Part shown: in pieces, positions 35,162-44,577 of the stretch
Numbering within the stretch: the stretch's first letter is position 1
Layout: each line of letters opens with the position of its first letter
From: Flavobacterium sp. 245
Lineage (GTDB): Bacteria > Bacteroidota > Bacteroidia > Flavobacteriales > Flavobacteriaceae
Assembly: GCF_004362055.1 (NCBI RefSeq)
Contig: NZ_SNXB01000012.1
Span: 1 to 64,000, forward strand
DNA length: 64,000 nucleotides
Direction: 5' to 3'
Position numbers and translations under genes: made by a program
The notes under the pieces: model-generated
The model's input: the letters and a program-made list of their open reading frames with translations, nothing else
Told to the model about the DNA's origin: nothing
The model's database searches: none

Positions 35162-36322
35162 CTAATCAGTGTAAATTGCGGTTATCAATGATTCAATATT
35201 TTTAAAATTTAAATCCGATACGCCCAAACCATCTCCATAATGCTTGACATTTTTAAGAGCAAAAAATTCGTTTGGGTCTTTGCTTCGCTTCACGATCAGC
35301 ATTTGTAGCCCATTGTTTAGTTCTTGCCTCACAAATTCATTTATTTTTTCGTCCTGCAATCCATAACCGATCGCAATTAATAATTTAGATTTTTTTAAAG
35401 CTTCTTTAAAATGAATAAATTGAGAACTGTGTAAAGGATTTTTGTCATAATTTAGGATCTTTGTTGTGGTTCCGGAAAGGAAAATCGGCTCATACAATGT
35501 CCAGCAGTTTTCCTCAACCCAGTGCTCCCCTATTTTTGTCTCTTTGTATAGATTTAAAGGATATAAATCTTTTGGAATTTTAATCATTTGGTAAGGATCA
35601 CTAAAATTGTAGATATAGTGGTCGATGCTTCCGTGAAGTTTGTATAATCTAACTTGTTTATCAAATCGATCATTAAAATACTTTATTCGTATTTGACGAT
35701 TTTTTTGTTTGATATAATACCTTGAGCCACCAATTTCAAAACCATCGCTGTACTCAAAGCTGATCGACGATTCAAACATATTCTCAATTAACAGGTCGTG
35801 ATTCAGAGAAAAAATGTGTATGACTTCAAACTTTTCTTTCAATCGATTCAAAAGATTCATAAAGGATTGGTATTTATCAATAATACCGGTATTGTCAACT
35901 GTTAATAGATCATTAACCAGATAATCAATTGTCCTGATAACTATAGAAAGTGCATTCTGCCGGTCGATTGGAAAATTTGTTTTTTTGACATAATTTTTAA
36001 AAAAGCCATCAAAATCCAGATCTTTTGCATGATGGGATATTTTAAAGCAATAATCGTAAAATTCTTCATAGTCGAATTTATCCGAAACAGACTGGTTATA
36101 AAACTTAATCACTGCCTGAACAAATTTTCTTTCATGTACATTCTGCCAATGTGAATTTGGATCATGCCCTCTTAGAAAATGTGTTGTGGTTTCGCTATGA
36201 ATTATGAATTGATCCCAAGTGAGACTTTTAAGGCGATCATTTATTTGATTTCTTACAGGTATCCCTGCCTCTACAGAAAAGCCCGCACCTATTAAAAGTG
36301 AGATTTCTTTGTGGTTTGTCAT
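35162..36322 (-). CDS. SIR2-like domain protein (probable NAD-dependent defence effector)
   Basis: A 386-residue protein with the SIR2-type Rossmann signatures: GAGFSVEAGIP at residues 12-22, catalytic-region N174/H175 in SLNHDLL, HGS at 230-232 (LYKLHGSIDHY) and IGYGLQDEKI near the end. SIR2-like proteins in phage defence (for example in DSR and Thoeris systems) degrade NAD+ on infection. There is no sensor domain besides the C-terminal extension. It lies 168 bases downstream of the 696-residue gene on the same strand and may form a three-gene unit with it and the VPA1262 gene. Confidence 0.85.
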   Translation of the reverse strand: MTNHKEISLLIGAGFSVEAGIPVRNQINDRLKSLTWDQFIIHSETTTHFLRGHDPNSHWQNVHERKFVQAVIKFYNQSVSDKFDYEEFYDYCFKISHHAKDLDFDGFFKNYVKKTNFPIDRQNALSIVIRTIDYLVNDLLTVDNTGIIDKYQSFMNLLNRLKEKFEVIHIFSLNHDLLIENMFESSISFEYSDGFEIGGSRYYIKQKNRQIRIKYFNDRFDKQVRLYKLHGSIDHYIYNFSDPYQMIKIPKDLYPLNLYKETKIGEHWVEENCWTLYEPIFLSGTTTKILNYDKNPLHSSQFIHFKEALKKSKLLIAIGYGLQDEKINEFVRQELNNGLQMLIVKRSKDPNEFFALKNVKHYGDGLGVSDLNFKNIESLITAIYTD

Positions 36323-36490
36323 AATGGAAAATAAGTTCAGAGAGTTTTCGTATTAATAGTCTTTTTAGGGATTGGCCATAAAGATAAGTAAAATTTCATA
36401 TTGCCTATTTCCGGTTTGGAAAACCAAATGAGATAATCCCATAAAACTAATGATTCAAAGCGACTACTATGTCGCAACGTTTTCTTTTAC

Positions 36491-38581
36491 CTAGTTTATA
36501 TTTTTTAATACTTCATTTTTTAAATTTGAAAACTCAGCAAGCTTACCTTTTAGTGCAAACTCTGAATTTCCGTACTCGATTTTCCAAAAATTCTTATCAA
36601 TCTGATCCTTTATTAATCGTTTTGATAATGCATCAAGAGTAAGGGTTTCTTTTGGTATAAAAACTGTAATTTCATAGACAACAGCTAAAAAAAATTGAAT
36701 ATCGTCGCACTTTTTATCCAGTAATGCAACAAAACTATCCGCATCGGCCGGCGAAAAATGACCAAGAACATGTGCTAGTAACTTCATAACAACTTTATAA
36801 TCAACTGAATGATATGATGACGCAGTCCGATACTGAGAAATGACTATCTCTGATATTTCATCAAATACCTCCTTAGCCTTTTTACTGTTCTTTTGCTGAT
36901 AATACGAATAGGAAAGACAAACTCCCGCCATAAGGACAAAGATTTCTTTTCTCCTGGCCTTATAATCATAATTATTGGCTGTATCCCACCCTTCACTCCA
37001 GCATTTAAATTGCTTAAATAAACCAGACCATCTTTTCATGGTATCTGGAAGTTTAGTCATCAAATAGGAAAGATGATAAGCCTGATTAATAAAAACATCA
37101 TTATACAAAAGCTCAATATTCCAAGTAAAATTATCAGATTCAATATATTGAGCGTACTTTTCATATAAAAAATCACCAAATAAAGAATCACTCTTTTCAT
37201 TCTCAAACACCTTGATCAATTTTTCAAATACCTGCCAGTTAATTTTTTCGATCGTAATTTCTTTAGTAAACTTAATTTTGATACCAGAATCTTGAATTAG
37301 TAATTTTTCAAAAGATTCATTAAGTACGTTTAGAAATTTTAAACGAAGTTCTGAATATTTATTATTACCGTACTGCTGTTTTGAATAACTATTTATCCAT
37401 TCAAATACTCCGGTAAATTTTTTTGATTCGGATACAGGTTTACCTTCGAATATTAATTCAAATAATCTTTTGCAACTTTCCTCAAGTTCTAAGGTAATCC
37501 ATTTGTCAAATGCATTAATTGATGCATCCACAATAGTCTGTTTTATTATGGTATCATTGTAATGCCATTGCCCCTCTTTTAAGTCATATAAGTTTAATGT
37601 TATTTTCTCTATCAGCCTATAATAGTTTTGCAGTGCAATTAGAAGAAGATATTCCGATTTTGTATTAAACTTGACATCTTTTTGCAATAGTAATGCAATG
37701 ACTTCTTCCATACTAACAAGGTCTTGGATTGAGTAAAAGGCATTGTCTTGTAATATTGGCCATTTCAGATTATCAACCCATAAAAGCCAGGATTTAAGTT
37801 CAAATCGCAAGAGTAAATCCTCCTTTAGACGCAAATCTTCATTCAGTAAAAACAAACCGGATTGATCCGTTACAGTTTTTATAAACTCCCAATCGGATTT
37901 ATCCGCTACTGTTGTAAGCCTGTTTTCATACGCTTTTGATACTTTTTCCTTTTCATTCAGATGACCTGCACTTTCAGCTAATTCATGTAACTGCAAAGAA
38001 GGTGCTATAAATAATAATTCATCAATATTGTTGGCTATTAACTTTGGGGCAATATTGGAAATCCATTCATTATAAGAGCCCCACATTCCATCTGTACTAT
38101 CAATGATCTTTATCCAATCCGTAAAAGTACAATAATGGCTCTCTGAAGCTATTGCCTTTGCTAACAATTGCTCAATGCGCTTTTTTAGTTTACCGTAAAC
38201 AGCCAAAACAGATGATTCTGAAGAATTACTCATATCCCAAATGGAATTGTATAATTCATTAACAGCAATTGTTAGCGGATTTGACTTTTGCAAATCCTGG
38301 TTGCTCTCCTCAATTAGTTTCTCGGATTCAAATACCAGGCAATAAAAATCATCTCCTTGCGTTAAAAGATCAGAAATAATACATCCGTCTATGGATTTTT
38401 CAAAAAGAATTTTAGGGTCCGATTCTTTACTTGTTATTTTTTTTTCTAATTCATTTTTTAAAAAATTGATTACCTCATTAATTTTTGCATACTGATGTTT
38501 TGAAAATAAGCTTTTGTCGCGTTCATTTTCTAAATCGTGTAGTAAATCGTGATAATTTTTTATACGTTGATCTCTTATCAT
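36491..38581 (-). CDS. Large helical protein of unknown function, 696 residues
   Basis: A soluble, predicted almost fully helical protein with no motif I recognise. It has no signal peptide or P-loop. The repeated helical pairs and length would suit an alpha-solenoid scaffold or sensor. It starts one base after the stop of the upstream VPA1262 gene, so the two are co-transcribed and coupled. The SIR2-like gene follows on the same strand. Function is inferred only from this context: a defence component. Confidence 0.75.
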   Translation of the reverse strand: MIRDQRIKNYHDLLHDLENERDKSLFSKHQYAKINEVINFLKNELEKKITSKESDPKILFEKSIDGCIISDLLTQGDDFYCLVFESEKLIEESNQDLQKSNPLTIAVNELYNSIWDMSNSSESSVLAVYGKLKKRIEQLLAKAIASESHYCTFTDWIKIIDSTDGMWGSYNEWISNIAPKLIANNIDELLFIAPSLQLHELAESAGHLNEKEKVSKAYENRLTTVADKSDWEFIKTVTDQSGLFLLNEDLRLKEDLLLRFELKSWLLWVDNLKWPILQDNAFYSIQDLVSMEEVIALLLQKDVKFNTKSEYLLLIALQNYYRLIEKITLNLYDLKEGQWHYNDTIIKQTIVDASINAFDKWITLELEESCKRLFELIFEGKPVSESKKFTGVFEWINSYSKQQYGNNKYSELRLKFLNVLNESFEKLLIQDSGIKIKFTKEITIEKINWQVFEKLIKVFENEKSDSLFGDFLYEKYAQYIESDNFTWNIELLYNDVFINQAYHLSYLMTKLPDTMKRWSGLFKQFKCWSEGWDTANNYDYKARRKEIFVLMAGVCLSYSYYQQKNSKKAKEVFDEISEIVISQYRTASSYHSVDYKVVMKLLAHVLGHFSPADADSFVALLDKKCDDIQFFLAVVYEITVFIPKETLTLDALSKRLIKDQIDKNFWKIEYGNSEFALKGKLAEFSNLKNEVLKNIN

Positions 38582-38582
38582 T

Positions 38583-40202
38583 TTAATCTTCTCCTTTAAT
38601 TATAAAATCCTTCAGATAGGGACAATTTTTGTCTGCCCACCACTCTTCTGCCTGCTCAATCATCTTTATGGGTGTTGGAACTTTAATTATGGTAGTAGCT
38701 CGCGAACCAAATTCGTTTAATGAACTTCCTAAAAGATAAACATCATCATCAATAACAATATAGCGGTCATGAAGCGGGCTTTTTTTGCCTTTTAAGACCT
38801 TACATTCAATTTTTTGCGATCGATATGCCGTCTTAAAATTCTCTATATTCTCATTTAATAGCTCAGCATTGGTTTTAACATTTTTTGTTTCTATGGAAGA
38901 TTTAGTAAAAAAGAGACAGAACTTTTGAAATCTATTTTTCTTAGCCGGCAGTATCGTTTCCACCCTCATCTTTAATACCACCGCAGATGAAATTATTCTA
39001 ACAGGAATTGAAATGTTCTCAATGGTGAATGCATATGGCAAATCTGATGGTCCAAAATAGGGATCAAGTATGATGCAGCGCTCATTGGCCTTATTTAGTA
39101 ATTCTCTGACCGTGGATTGAGCTTTGGCTTTAGAGGTTTCAAGATTTGGAAAGAAAATAAACTCTTTATTGGATTCAAGTTCTTCAAATCTTCTGCTATT
39201 TAAAGCATTTCGCAGATAGCGGGCTGTAGAAAGATCAAATTTTCCGATGGTACTTTTTGAAACCCTACTGGTTTTAGGAACTGAATAAACTTCTATCCCT
39301 TTTTCAGTTTCTACATTTAGATTTACTATACTTTCCTGAATGCTCATGTTAATTTGAATATTGCACCACTTCCCATAAAATTTCTCTATCAATTGTCCTG
39401 ATGGATCGTAAATTCTTTTATTTAAACCATCCGGAAAATAAGGCAATGCAATTCTTTGATCAGTATCGGTTATAGTCTTTGTAATAGTAAAGCCAATATT
39501 TTTCGATCGTTCTTCTTCCAGTACTATTGTACATCCAATAATGGACTTACCTGTTCTTTCATGAAATGAAATAAGAAGTTCCTTTTCTTTATCTACAAGT
39601 GAACTATCCCATTTACGTAAAAAGGGGTTTGCCGCGCAAAGATATACATTACCAATATGCTCAGCAATCGCAGAGAGATCGTATCCCAGATATCCAGTGG
39701 AAATTTTCGTTAGTTTTTCTAATAATTTTTTATCGTAGGACTGCAACCACTCCTTATCAGTGTTTAATTTTGACCAGACCCTTAGGCAAGTATTTCTTTT
39801 AGGTAAAATTCTTCCAAGTGTTTTTTCATCTTTGGAATCAATTAGTACATTAAAATAATTTGGTGGCTCCTGCTCTAATAAAAACGGAATTTCTATATCG
39901 ACATTTAAAGTGTCATAGTGTAAATTTAATCCTTCTTCTATTTTTTCATATTTAGCGATTGCTTCCTCAACTGGTAAAGCAATTAACCTTGTAATGTGTA
40001 CAGTGTAAATATCATCAACTGCCTCTCTTTTCATATAGTAATTGGACTTATCTCCAATCATTAATGAAGGCTGTTGTTCTGTTGGTACTAATTCAAATAC
40101 GGTTAAAAGGTTCGTTTTTTTTTTGGTCTTCCTGTTAAACAGAAAAATACTGGTTATTTCGGCACTTTCATATTCTAAAGAAATATCTTTTAAATGACTC
40201 AT
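38583..40202 (-). CDS. VPA1262-family protein with C-terminal PLD-like domain
   Basis: A 539-residue protein. The N-terminal two thirds resemble VPA1262-family proteins (EPPNYFNVLIDSKDEKTLGRILPKRNTCLRVWSKL). The C-terminal region (about residues 370-520) has CIILDPYFGPSDLPYAF and SPLHDRYIVIDDDVYLLGSSLNEFG, the pattern of one phospholipase D-type catalytic half: H478, then a GSSLN motif with no canonical HKD lysine. It may cut nucleic acid as a dimer. It is the first gene of the operon, and its upstream region carries two copies of a shared leader module (40271-40508). Confidence 0.72.
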   Translation of the reverse strand: MSHLKDISLEYESAEITSIFLFNRKTKKKTNLLTVFELVPTEQQPSLMIGDKSNYYMKREAVDDIYTVHITRLIALPVEEAIAKYEKIEEGLNLHYDTLNVDIEIPFLLEQEPPNYFNVLIDSKDEKTLGRILPKRNTCLRVWSKLNTDKEWLQSYDKKLLEKLTKISTGYLGYDLSAIAEHIGNVYLCAANPFLRKWDSSLVDKEKELLISFHERTGKSIIGCTIVLEEERSKNIGFTITKTITDTDQRIALPYFPDGLNKRIYDPSGQLIEKFYGKWCNIQINMSIQESIVNLNVETEKGIEVYSVPKTSRVSKSTIGKFDLSTARYLRNALNSRRFEELESNKEFIFFPNLETSKAKAQSTVRELLNKANERCIILDPYFGPSDLPYAFTIENISIPVRIISSAVVLKMRVETILPAKKNRFQKFCLFFTKSSIETKNVKTNAELLNENIENFKTAYRSQKIECKVLKGKKSPLHDRYIVIDDDVYLLGSSLNEFGSRATTIIKVPTPIKMIEQAEEWWADKNCPYLKDFIIKGED

Positions 40203-40270
40203 TAATTATCTTATAAATATTTATAGTTTTTTTCTGTTAGCAAAAGCTTCGATTCAACATATTGATGTCA

Positions 40271-40508
40271 TAAACATATAAAAACGCTTTTGCTTTATTT
40301 TACTGTTTTTCGTAGCAGTATCTTTTTAGTCTGCAAATTAATCCTTTTTGATAAATAAAAGATTACAGTATAAATATCTGGTTTTACTTAATCTTAAATA
40401 TCAAACATATATAACCATCTTTATTTTATTTTACGATATTCGTACTCATATAGGTTGCAAATAGTTCTTTAATAAAAAAATTAGTCAAGTATAAATACCT
40501 GTTTTAAA
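40271..40508 (-). promoter_or_regulatory. Tandem pair of leader modules upstream of the VPA1262 operon
   Basis: Two diverged direct repeats of about 110-120 bases (40271-40387 and 40401-40508). Each has, in the direction of the gene, a GTATTTATAC-like half-palindrome (complement of 40489-40498 and 40368-40377), a -7-like word ending TTTG (TTAATTTG, complement of 40334-40341; ACTATTTG, complement of 40458-40465) 33-36 bases on, a TACGAnnnTCGTA or TACTG...CAGTA hairpin, and AAAATAAAG. The same arrangement precedes both Shedu copies (52891-52980 and 63541-63630). Confidence 0.6.
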
Positions 40509-40518
40509 TTTTATTGAG

Positions 40519-40547
40519 TAAAAAAAAAGATGCCGAAGCATCTTTTT
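40519..40547 (-). terminator. Rho-independent terminator of the XRE/small-gene unit
   Basis: AAAAAGATGC / GCATCTTTTT with a CGAA loop at 40524-40547 is followed on the minus strand by a run of T. It ends the transcript of 40563-40739. Confidence 0.85.
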
Positions 40548-40562
40548 AATTTATACATTTAT

Positions 40563-40739
40563 TTACAATCCTGTATTTTTCTTAAAATCTTGTGCTATTT
40601 TAAATAAAACACATGCTTTTACTTCCTCTTTTGTTGTTTCTCCTTGATGGATACATTCTTTAATATACTTTTTAATTTTTTCATTAGGAATCTCATTATT
40701 AATCTCAATTGCTAAATCATTAATCTCAACTTCTGTCAT
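40563..40739 (-). CDS. Small helical protein, 58 residues, partner of the XRE gene
   Basis: A minus-strand ORF MTEVEINDLAIEINNEIPNEKIKKYIKECIHQ... ending DFKKNTGL. It is predicted helical. It lies 41 bases downstream of the XRE gene and just before a good terminator, so they form a two-gene unit. No known family recognised. Short partner genes beside XRE regulators are often antitoxins, toxins or anti-repressors, but there is no sequence evidence for any of these. Confidence 0.6.
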   Translation of the reverse strand: MTEVEINDLAIEINNEIPNEKIKKYIKECIHQGETTKEEVKACVLFKIAQDFKKNTGL

Positions 40740-40780
40740 ATTTATCTAATTTATTAAGATGCCAATGCACCTTTCAATAT

Positions 40781-41023
40781 TTATTCCTCTCCTATATCAA
40801 ATTTAAAATCAAATAATTCTTTAGGTTCAACATCTAGGCCTTTTGCTATTGAAATTATAGTACCTAAAGACGCTCCATGCTCACCGTTCAGAACTCTATA
40901 TACACCTTTAGGTTCGATCTTGCCCACAGATGCAACAGTCATAACATCTTTATCATTCTTTTCCATTACCCTTTGTAAATTTTGTCCAAAGGCTATATAA
41001 TATTTTTTTCTAATCTCCTTCAT
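40781..41023 (-). CDS. XRE-family helix-turn-helix regulator
   Basis: An 80-residue protein composed of one HTH_3/Cro-type domain: FGQNLQRVMEKNDKDVMTVASVGKIEPKGVYRVLNGEHGASLGTIISIAKGLDVEPKELFDF. It is a probable repressor. A perfect 24-bp palindrome lies 30 bases upstream of its start (41053-41076) and is the obvious operator. It would control both this gene and the divergent structured RNA. Confidence 0.85.
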   Translation of the reverse strand: MKEIRKKYYIAFGQNLQRVMEKNDKDVMTVASVGKIEPKGVYRVLNGEHGASLGTIISIAKGLDVEPKELFDFKFDIGEE

Positions 41024-41052
41024 AGAGTGAAATTGAGATAATTAGAACAAAA

Positions 41053-41076
41053 AAAATTGTCAAATTTGACAATTTT
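41053..41076. promoter_or_regulatory. Perfect 24-bp palindrome, probable XRE operator
   Basis: The half-site AAAATTGTCAAA is followed directly by its exact complement, so every base pairs. It lies between the XRE gene and a plus-strand -7 box TATATTTG (41090-41097). A dimeric XRE protein bound here would block the plus-strand promoter and probably its own. Confidence 0.75.
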
Positions 41077-41140
41077 GTGATTTTTTTCATATATTTGAAT
41101 TCTAAAAAATTATTTAAAGAAATTTTAAATACTATTTTAT

Positions 41141-41148
41141 TAATTTTG
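41141..41148 (+). promoter_or_regulatory. -7 promoter box TAATTTTG before the structured RNA
   Basis: TAATTTTG fits TAnnTTTG and would start transcription at about 41154, right before the structured stretch. An alternative box, TATATTTG, lies at 41090-41097, next to the palindrome. Confidence 0.5.
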
Positions 41149-41153
41149 CGACT

Positions 41154-41337
41154 CTTCAATTAAAAATATTTGAAGCATTCGCTTTGAATCTCGAACAGAA
41201 AACTGGCGTTTTTTTAAACCACGAGAGGATAAGTAAGATGCTCACGTCATTGGCGTGGGCTCACTTATTGTGGTTGGTGCCGCCAGTACCTCTGTTCGAT
41301 AAGCTGAGTTCCATGCTTTTTTTATTATAGCAATCAG
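41154..41337 (+). ncRNA. Structured non-coding RNA, about 180 nt, unknown class
   Basis: Five nested helices are visible and complement exactly except one G-U pair: CGAACAGA (41192-41199)/TCTGTTCG (41291-41298); ACTGGCG (41202-41208)/CGCCAGT (41281-41287); AACCAC (41217-41222)/GTGGTT (41270-41275); ATAAGT (41229-41234)/ACTTAT (41263-41268); GCTCACG (41240-41246)/CGTGGGC (41254-41260). A small CTTCAA...TTGAAG hairpin precedes them and AAGC...GCTT plus seven T follows. The result is a long rod-shaped RNA with promoter and terminator, and no convincing ORF. In size and rod shape it recalls 6S RNA, but I cannot assign it. Confidence 0.75.
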
Positions 41338-41546
41338 ACAAAATTCATAGCAAATCTTTCCCTTATTAATTAAATTCTCGCATGTAATGTCGAACCTTTA
41401 AAATATTTACATGAAGTAAAAACTTTTAATTATGTTCATTAAGGCTGTCTACTTAATGCATAAAAAATGGCCCTCTATCTCGTCGCCAAACTAATATAGA
41501 GGACCGTAGCTAATCAAATCACATTTAACTAACCAATCCCAATATT
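41338..41546. other. Leader region of the SusC gene
   Basis: No ORF. An inverted repeat CCTCTAT...ATAGAGG at about 41471-41504 may be an operator or leader hairpin. The SusC start at 41547 follows after TAACCAATCCC. Confidence 0.4.
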
Positions 41547-44500
41547 ATGAATTATTTTTCATTTTACAAGGATGGAAGAGCTCTTTATTGCCTAATTTTT
41601 CTGGGTATGTTCTTCGCTTTTTCATCATCTATTGCCAGCACAAAACGGCATTTCAGATTTACACCTCAGCAATTTCAGGTAAACGGAACAATAACTGATG
41701 GGGCTAGTCCTCTCCCTGGTGTAACTATAGCTATTAAGAATAGATTAAATTCTGCAGCCATTTCGGATTACAGTGGGCAGTATTCAATTACTGCATCCCC
41801 CTCCGATACTTTGATTGTATCTTTTATAGGCTTCAAAACAGCTTATATTCCTGTTAAGGGACGCAAAATTGTAGACGTTCAGCTTACTTATGACACAACT
41901 ACACTACAGGAAGTACGGGTGAATGCGGGCTATTATTCTGTAAAGGAAAGTGAACGCACAGGAAGTATAGCTCGCATAACATCTCAGGATATCGAAATCC
42001 AGCCCGTTACAAATGTACTGGCTACCATGCAGGGACGTATGGCCGGAGTCAGCATCACACAGACAACAGGAGTTCCGGGCGGAGGATTTGATATTAAGAT
42101 CAGGGGGCAGAACAGTCTGCGCAGCGATGCAAATTCTCCTTTATACATTGTAGATGGGGTTCCATATGCTTCCGAGGCTATTGGATTCAATCAGACAACA
42201 ACGGTATTTCCGACTACCACTAGTCCGCTGAACAGCATCAATCCAGACAATATAGAAAGTATCGAGGTGTTGAAGGATGCCGATGCCACTTCTATTTATG
42301 GATCGCGTGGGGCCAATGGAGTGGTATTGATCACAACGAAAAAAGGAAAAGCAGGAAAGACTGTTTTTAATTTTTCAGCTTCAACGGGCGCCGGAAAAGT
42401 GACAAAATTTCTGGACCTCATGAATACGTCTCAATATCTGGATATCCGCCGAAAAGCATTTATAAATGACGGGCTCACCCAGTATAATGAATGGGATTAC
42501 GATGTCAACGGCACATGGGACCAAAACCGTTACACGAACTGGCAGAAGGAGCTTGTTGGTGGAACATCCCAAATCAATGATCTGCAGGGTACAATTTCAG
42601 GTGGATCTGAAAACACCACCTTTCTCCTTAGCGGCAGTTACCATACAGAATCGACGGTATTTCAGGGTAATTTTCTATACAAAAAGGGAGGCGCGCAGTT
42701 ATCACTAAACCATCATTCGCAGGACAATAAGTTCAAAATGAATTTCTCAGCGGGGTTCAACAGTCAGAACAATGATCTTCCAACATCCGATTTTATCTAT
42801 GAGGCGCGCGCGCTGCCTCCCAACGCACCGGCACTATATGACAGTAATGGAAACCTGAACTGGGAGAACGGGACTTGGGAAAACCCTTTGCGGTATCTGA
42901 GTGCAAAATTCGGCTCAAAAACCAATGATCTTATTGCAAACACCGTTATATCCTATGAGCTGGCTCAAGGACTGACTGCTAAAGCTAATATGGGTTTTAC
43001 CGATCTCAGAACTATTGAGACACGTACCAATCCTTCAACATTGTTTAATCCTGCTTATAATATAACAAGCAAAAGAAGCTCTATTTATGTAAACAATACA
43101 GACAGGTCCTCATGGATAATCGAGCCTCAGTTAAGTTATGACAGGGAACTAGGCCCAGGCAAACTTGGTGTTCTTCTTGGATCTACCTTTCAGAGCCAGA
43201 CCACAACAAGGCTCTATCAGCTAGGAAGCGGTTTCAGTTCCAACAGCCTTATTTATGATTTGTCTGCCGCCACTACCGTAAGGATTCTGAAGGATGATGA
43301 AACTGATTACAAATATCAGGCCTTTTTTGGAAGGGTGAATTACAACCTGCTTGAGAAATATATAATAAATGTAACGGCAAGGCGCGATGGATCCAGCAGG
43401 TTTGGACCGGGAAACCAGTTTGCAAACTTTGGGGCAGTAGGCGCCGCCTGGCTTTTTTCGCGTGAAAACTTCCTTCAGGACAGTTCCTGGCTGAGTTTCG
43501 GGAAATTAAGAACCAGTTATGGAACCACCGGTAACGATCAGATTGGGGACTATCAGTATTTGGATACCTACAGCATAACGGGCGTGAATTACAATGGTAC
43601 TATCGGGCTTGAGCCCTCAAGATTATTTAACGCAGATTTTGGATGGGAAACCAACAAAAAGCTCGAAGCCGCTCTTGAGCTGGGTTTCCTGAAAGACCGC
43701 ATTTTTACAACAGTTGCCTGGTATCAGAATCGCTCATCCAACCAACTGGTAGGCATTCCTCTGCCCGGAACAACCGGATTTACCTCGCTACAGTCCAATC
43801 TGGATGCCACAGTTGAAAACCGTGGACTGGAACTGACCCTTCGTACATCCAATATTGAGACTGCTCATTTCAAATGGTCTACGAATTTCAACATCTCATT
43901 CGCTAAAAACAGACTTGTCAAGTTTCCGGGACTTGAAAGTTCAACCTACCGCCAGTCCTACCGCATCGGCGAGCCATTAAACATTAGACTTTTGTACAAT
44001 AATCTGGGCGTAGATCCACAGACCGGAGTTTATAAATATGAGGATGTAAACAAAGATGGACGCATTTCATGGCCGGAAGACCAGCAGACTGTTGCCGACC
44101 TTAATCCTGAGTACTACGGAGGGCTTCAGAATAATTTACAATACAAAAGATTGACTCTTGATTTCCTGTTCCAGTTTGTAAAACAGAAAAACAGCTCCTA
44201 CCCAATGGGTTTTGCAGGACAGATGTCCAATCAGCAGGTACGTAAACTAAATAGCTGGCAACAGCCAGGGGACAATTCGCCTTATCCGATGTATACGCAA
44301 TCCTACAGCAGTGACGCGGCTAATTCCGACTATTTGTTCTCAGACAGTAATGCATCCATAGTTGATGCATCGTTTATCCGTTTCAAAAACATCTCACTGA
44401 CCTATGATGTGCCGGTTAGCCTAAAGGAGACCCAGCTTAAAATCATGCTTCAGGGACAGAACTTATGGACCATTACCCGATATGAAGATGGTGATCCTGA

Positions 44501-44567
44501 ATTTATCAAGTATGGCTACTTGCCGCCATTAAAGGTGATTACCGCCGGAATTCAATTAATTTTTTAA
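41547..44567 (+). CDS. SusC/RagA-family TonB-linked outer membrane protein
   Basis: A 1006-residue TonB-dependent transporter. It has a signal peptide (about residues 1-30), then a carboxypeptidase-D-like domain (VNGTITDGASPLPGVTIAIKN, about 45-125). The plug domain follows (about 135-265; GRMAGVSITQTTGVPGGGFDIKIRGQNSLRSDANSPLYIVDGVPY and ESIEVLKDADATSIYGSRGANGVVLITTKKG), then a full 22-strand barrel ending in aromatic residues. It imports a ligand captured by the SusD-like partner encoded 10 bases downstream. With a peptidase as third gene, peptides are the likely substrate. The block is G+C-richer than its surroundings. Confidence 0.95.
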   Translation: MNYFSFYKDGRALYCLIFLGMFFAFSSSIASTKRHFRFTPQQFQVNGTITDGASPLPGVTIAIKNRLNSAAISDYSGQYSITASPSDTLIVSFIGFKTAYIPVKGRKIVDVQLTYDTTTLQEVRVNAGYYSVKESERTGSIARITSQDIEIQPVTNVLATMQGRMAGVSITQTTGVPGGGFDIKIRGQNSLRSDANSPLYIVDGVPYASEAIGFNQTTTVFPTTTSPLNSINPDNIESIEVLKDADATSIYGSRGANGVVLITTKKGKAGKTVFNFSASTGAGKVTKFLDLMNTSQYLDIRRKAFINDGLTQYNEWDYDVNGTWDQNRYTNWQKELVGGTSQINDLQGTISGGSENTTFLLSGSYHTESTVFQGNFLYKKGGAQLSLNHHSQDNKFKMNFSAGFNSQNNDLPTSDFIYEARALPPNAPALYDSNGNLNWENGTWENPLRYLSAKFGSKTNDLIANTVISYELAQGLTAKANMGFTDLRTIETRTNPSTLFNPAYNITSKRSSIYVNNTDRSSWIIEPQLSYDRELGPGKLGVLLGSTFQSQTTTRLYQLGSGFSSNSLIYDLSAATTVRILKDDETDYKYQAFFGRVNYNLLEKYIINVTARRDGSSRFGPGNQFANFGAVGAAWLFSRENFLQDSSWLSFGKLRTSYGTTGNDQIGDYQYLDTYSITGVNYNGTIGLEPSRLFNADFGWETNKKLEAALELGFLKDRIFTTVAWYQNRSSNQLVGIPLPGTTGFTSLQSNLDATVENRGLELTLRTSNIETAHFKWSTNFNISFAKNRLVKFPGLESSTYRQSYRIGEPLNIRLLYNNLGVDPQTGVYKYEDVNKDGRISWPEDQQTVADLNPEYYGGLQNNLQYKRLTLDFLFQFVKQKNSSYPMGFAGQMSNQQVRKLNSWQQPGDNSPYPMYTQSYSSDAANSDYLFSDSNASIVDASFIRFKNISLTYDVPVSLKETQLKIMLQGQNLWTITRYEDGDPEFIKYGYLPPLKVITAGIQLIF

Positions 44568-44577
44568 ATAAAAAGCT

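Noticed and set aside
41154..41337. Naming the structured RNA as 6S RNA
   Set aside because: Length and rod shape fit, but I cannot identify the conserved central bubble, and a mobile-element location would be unusual. Left as unknown class.
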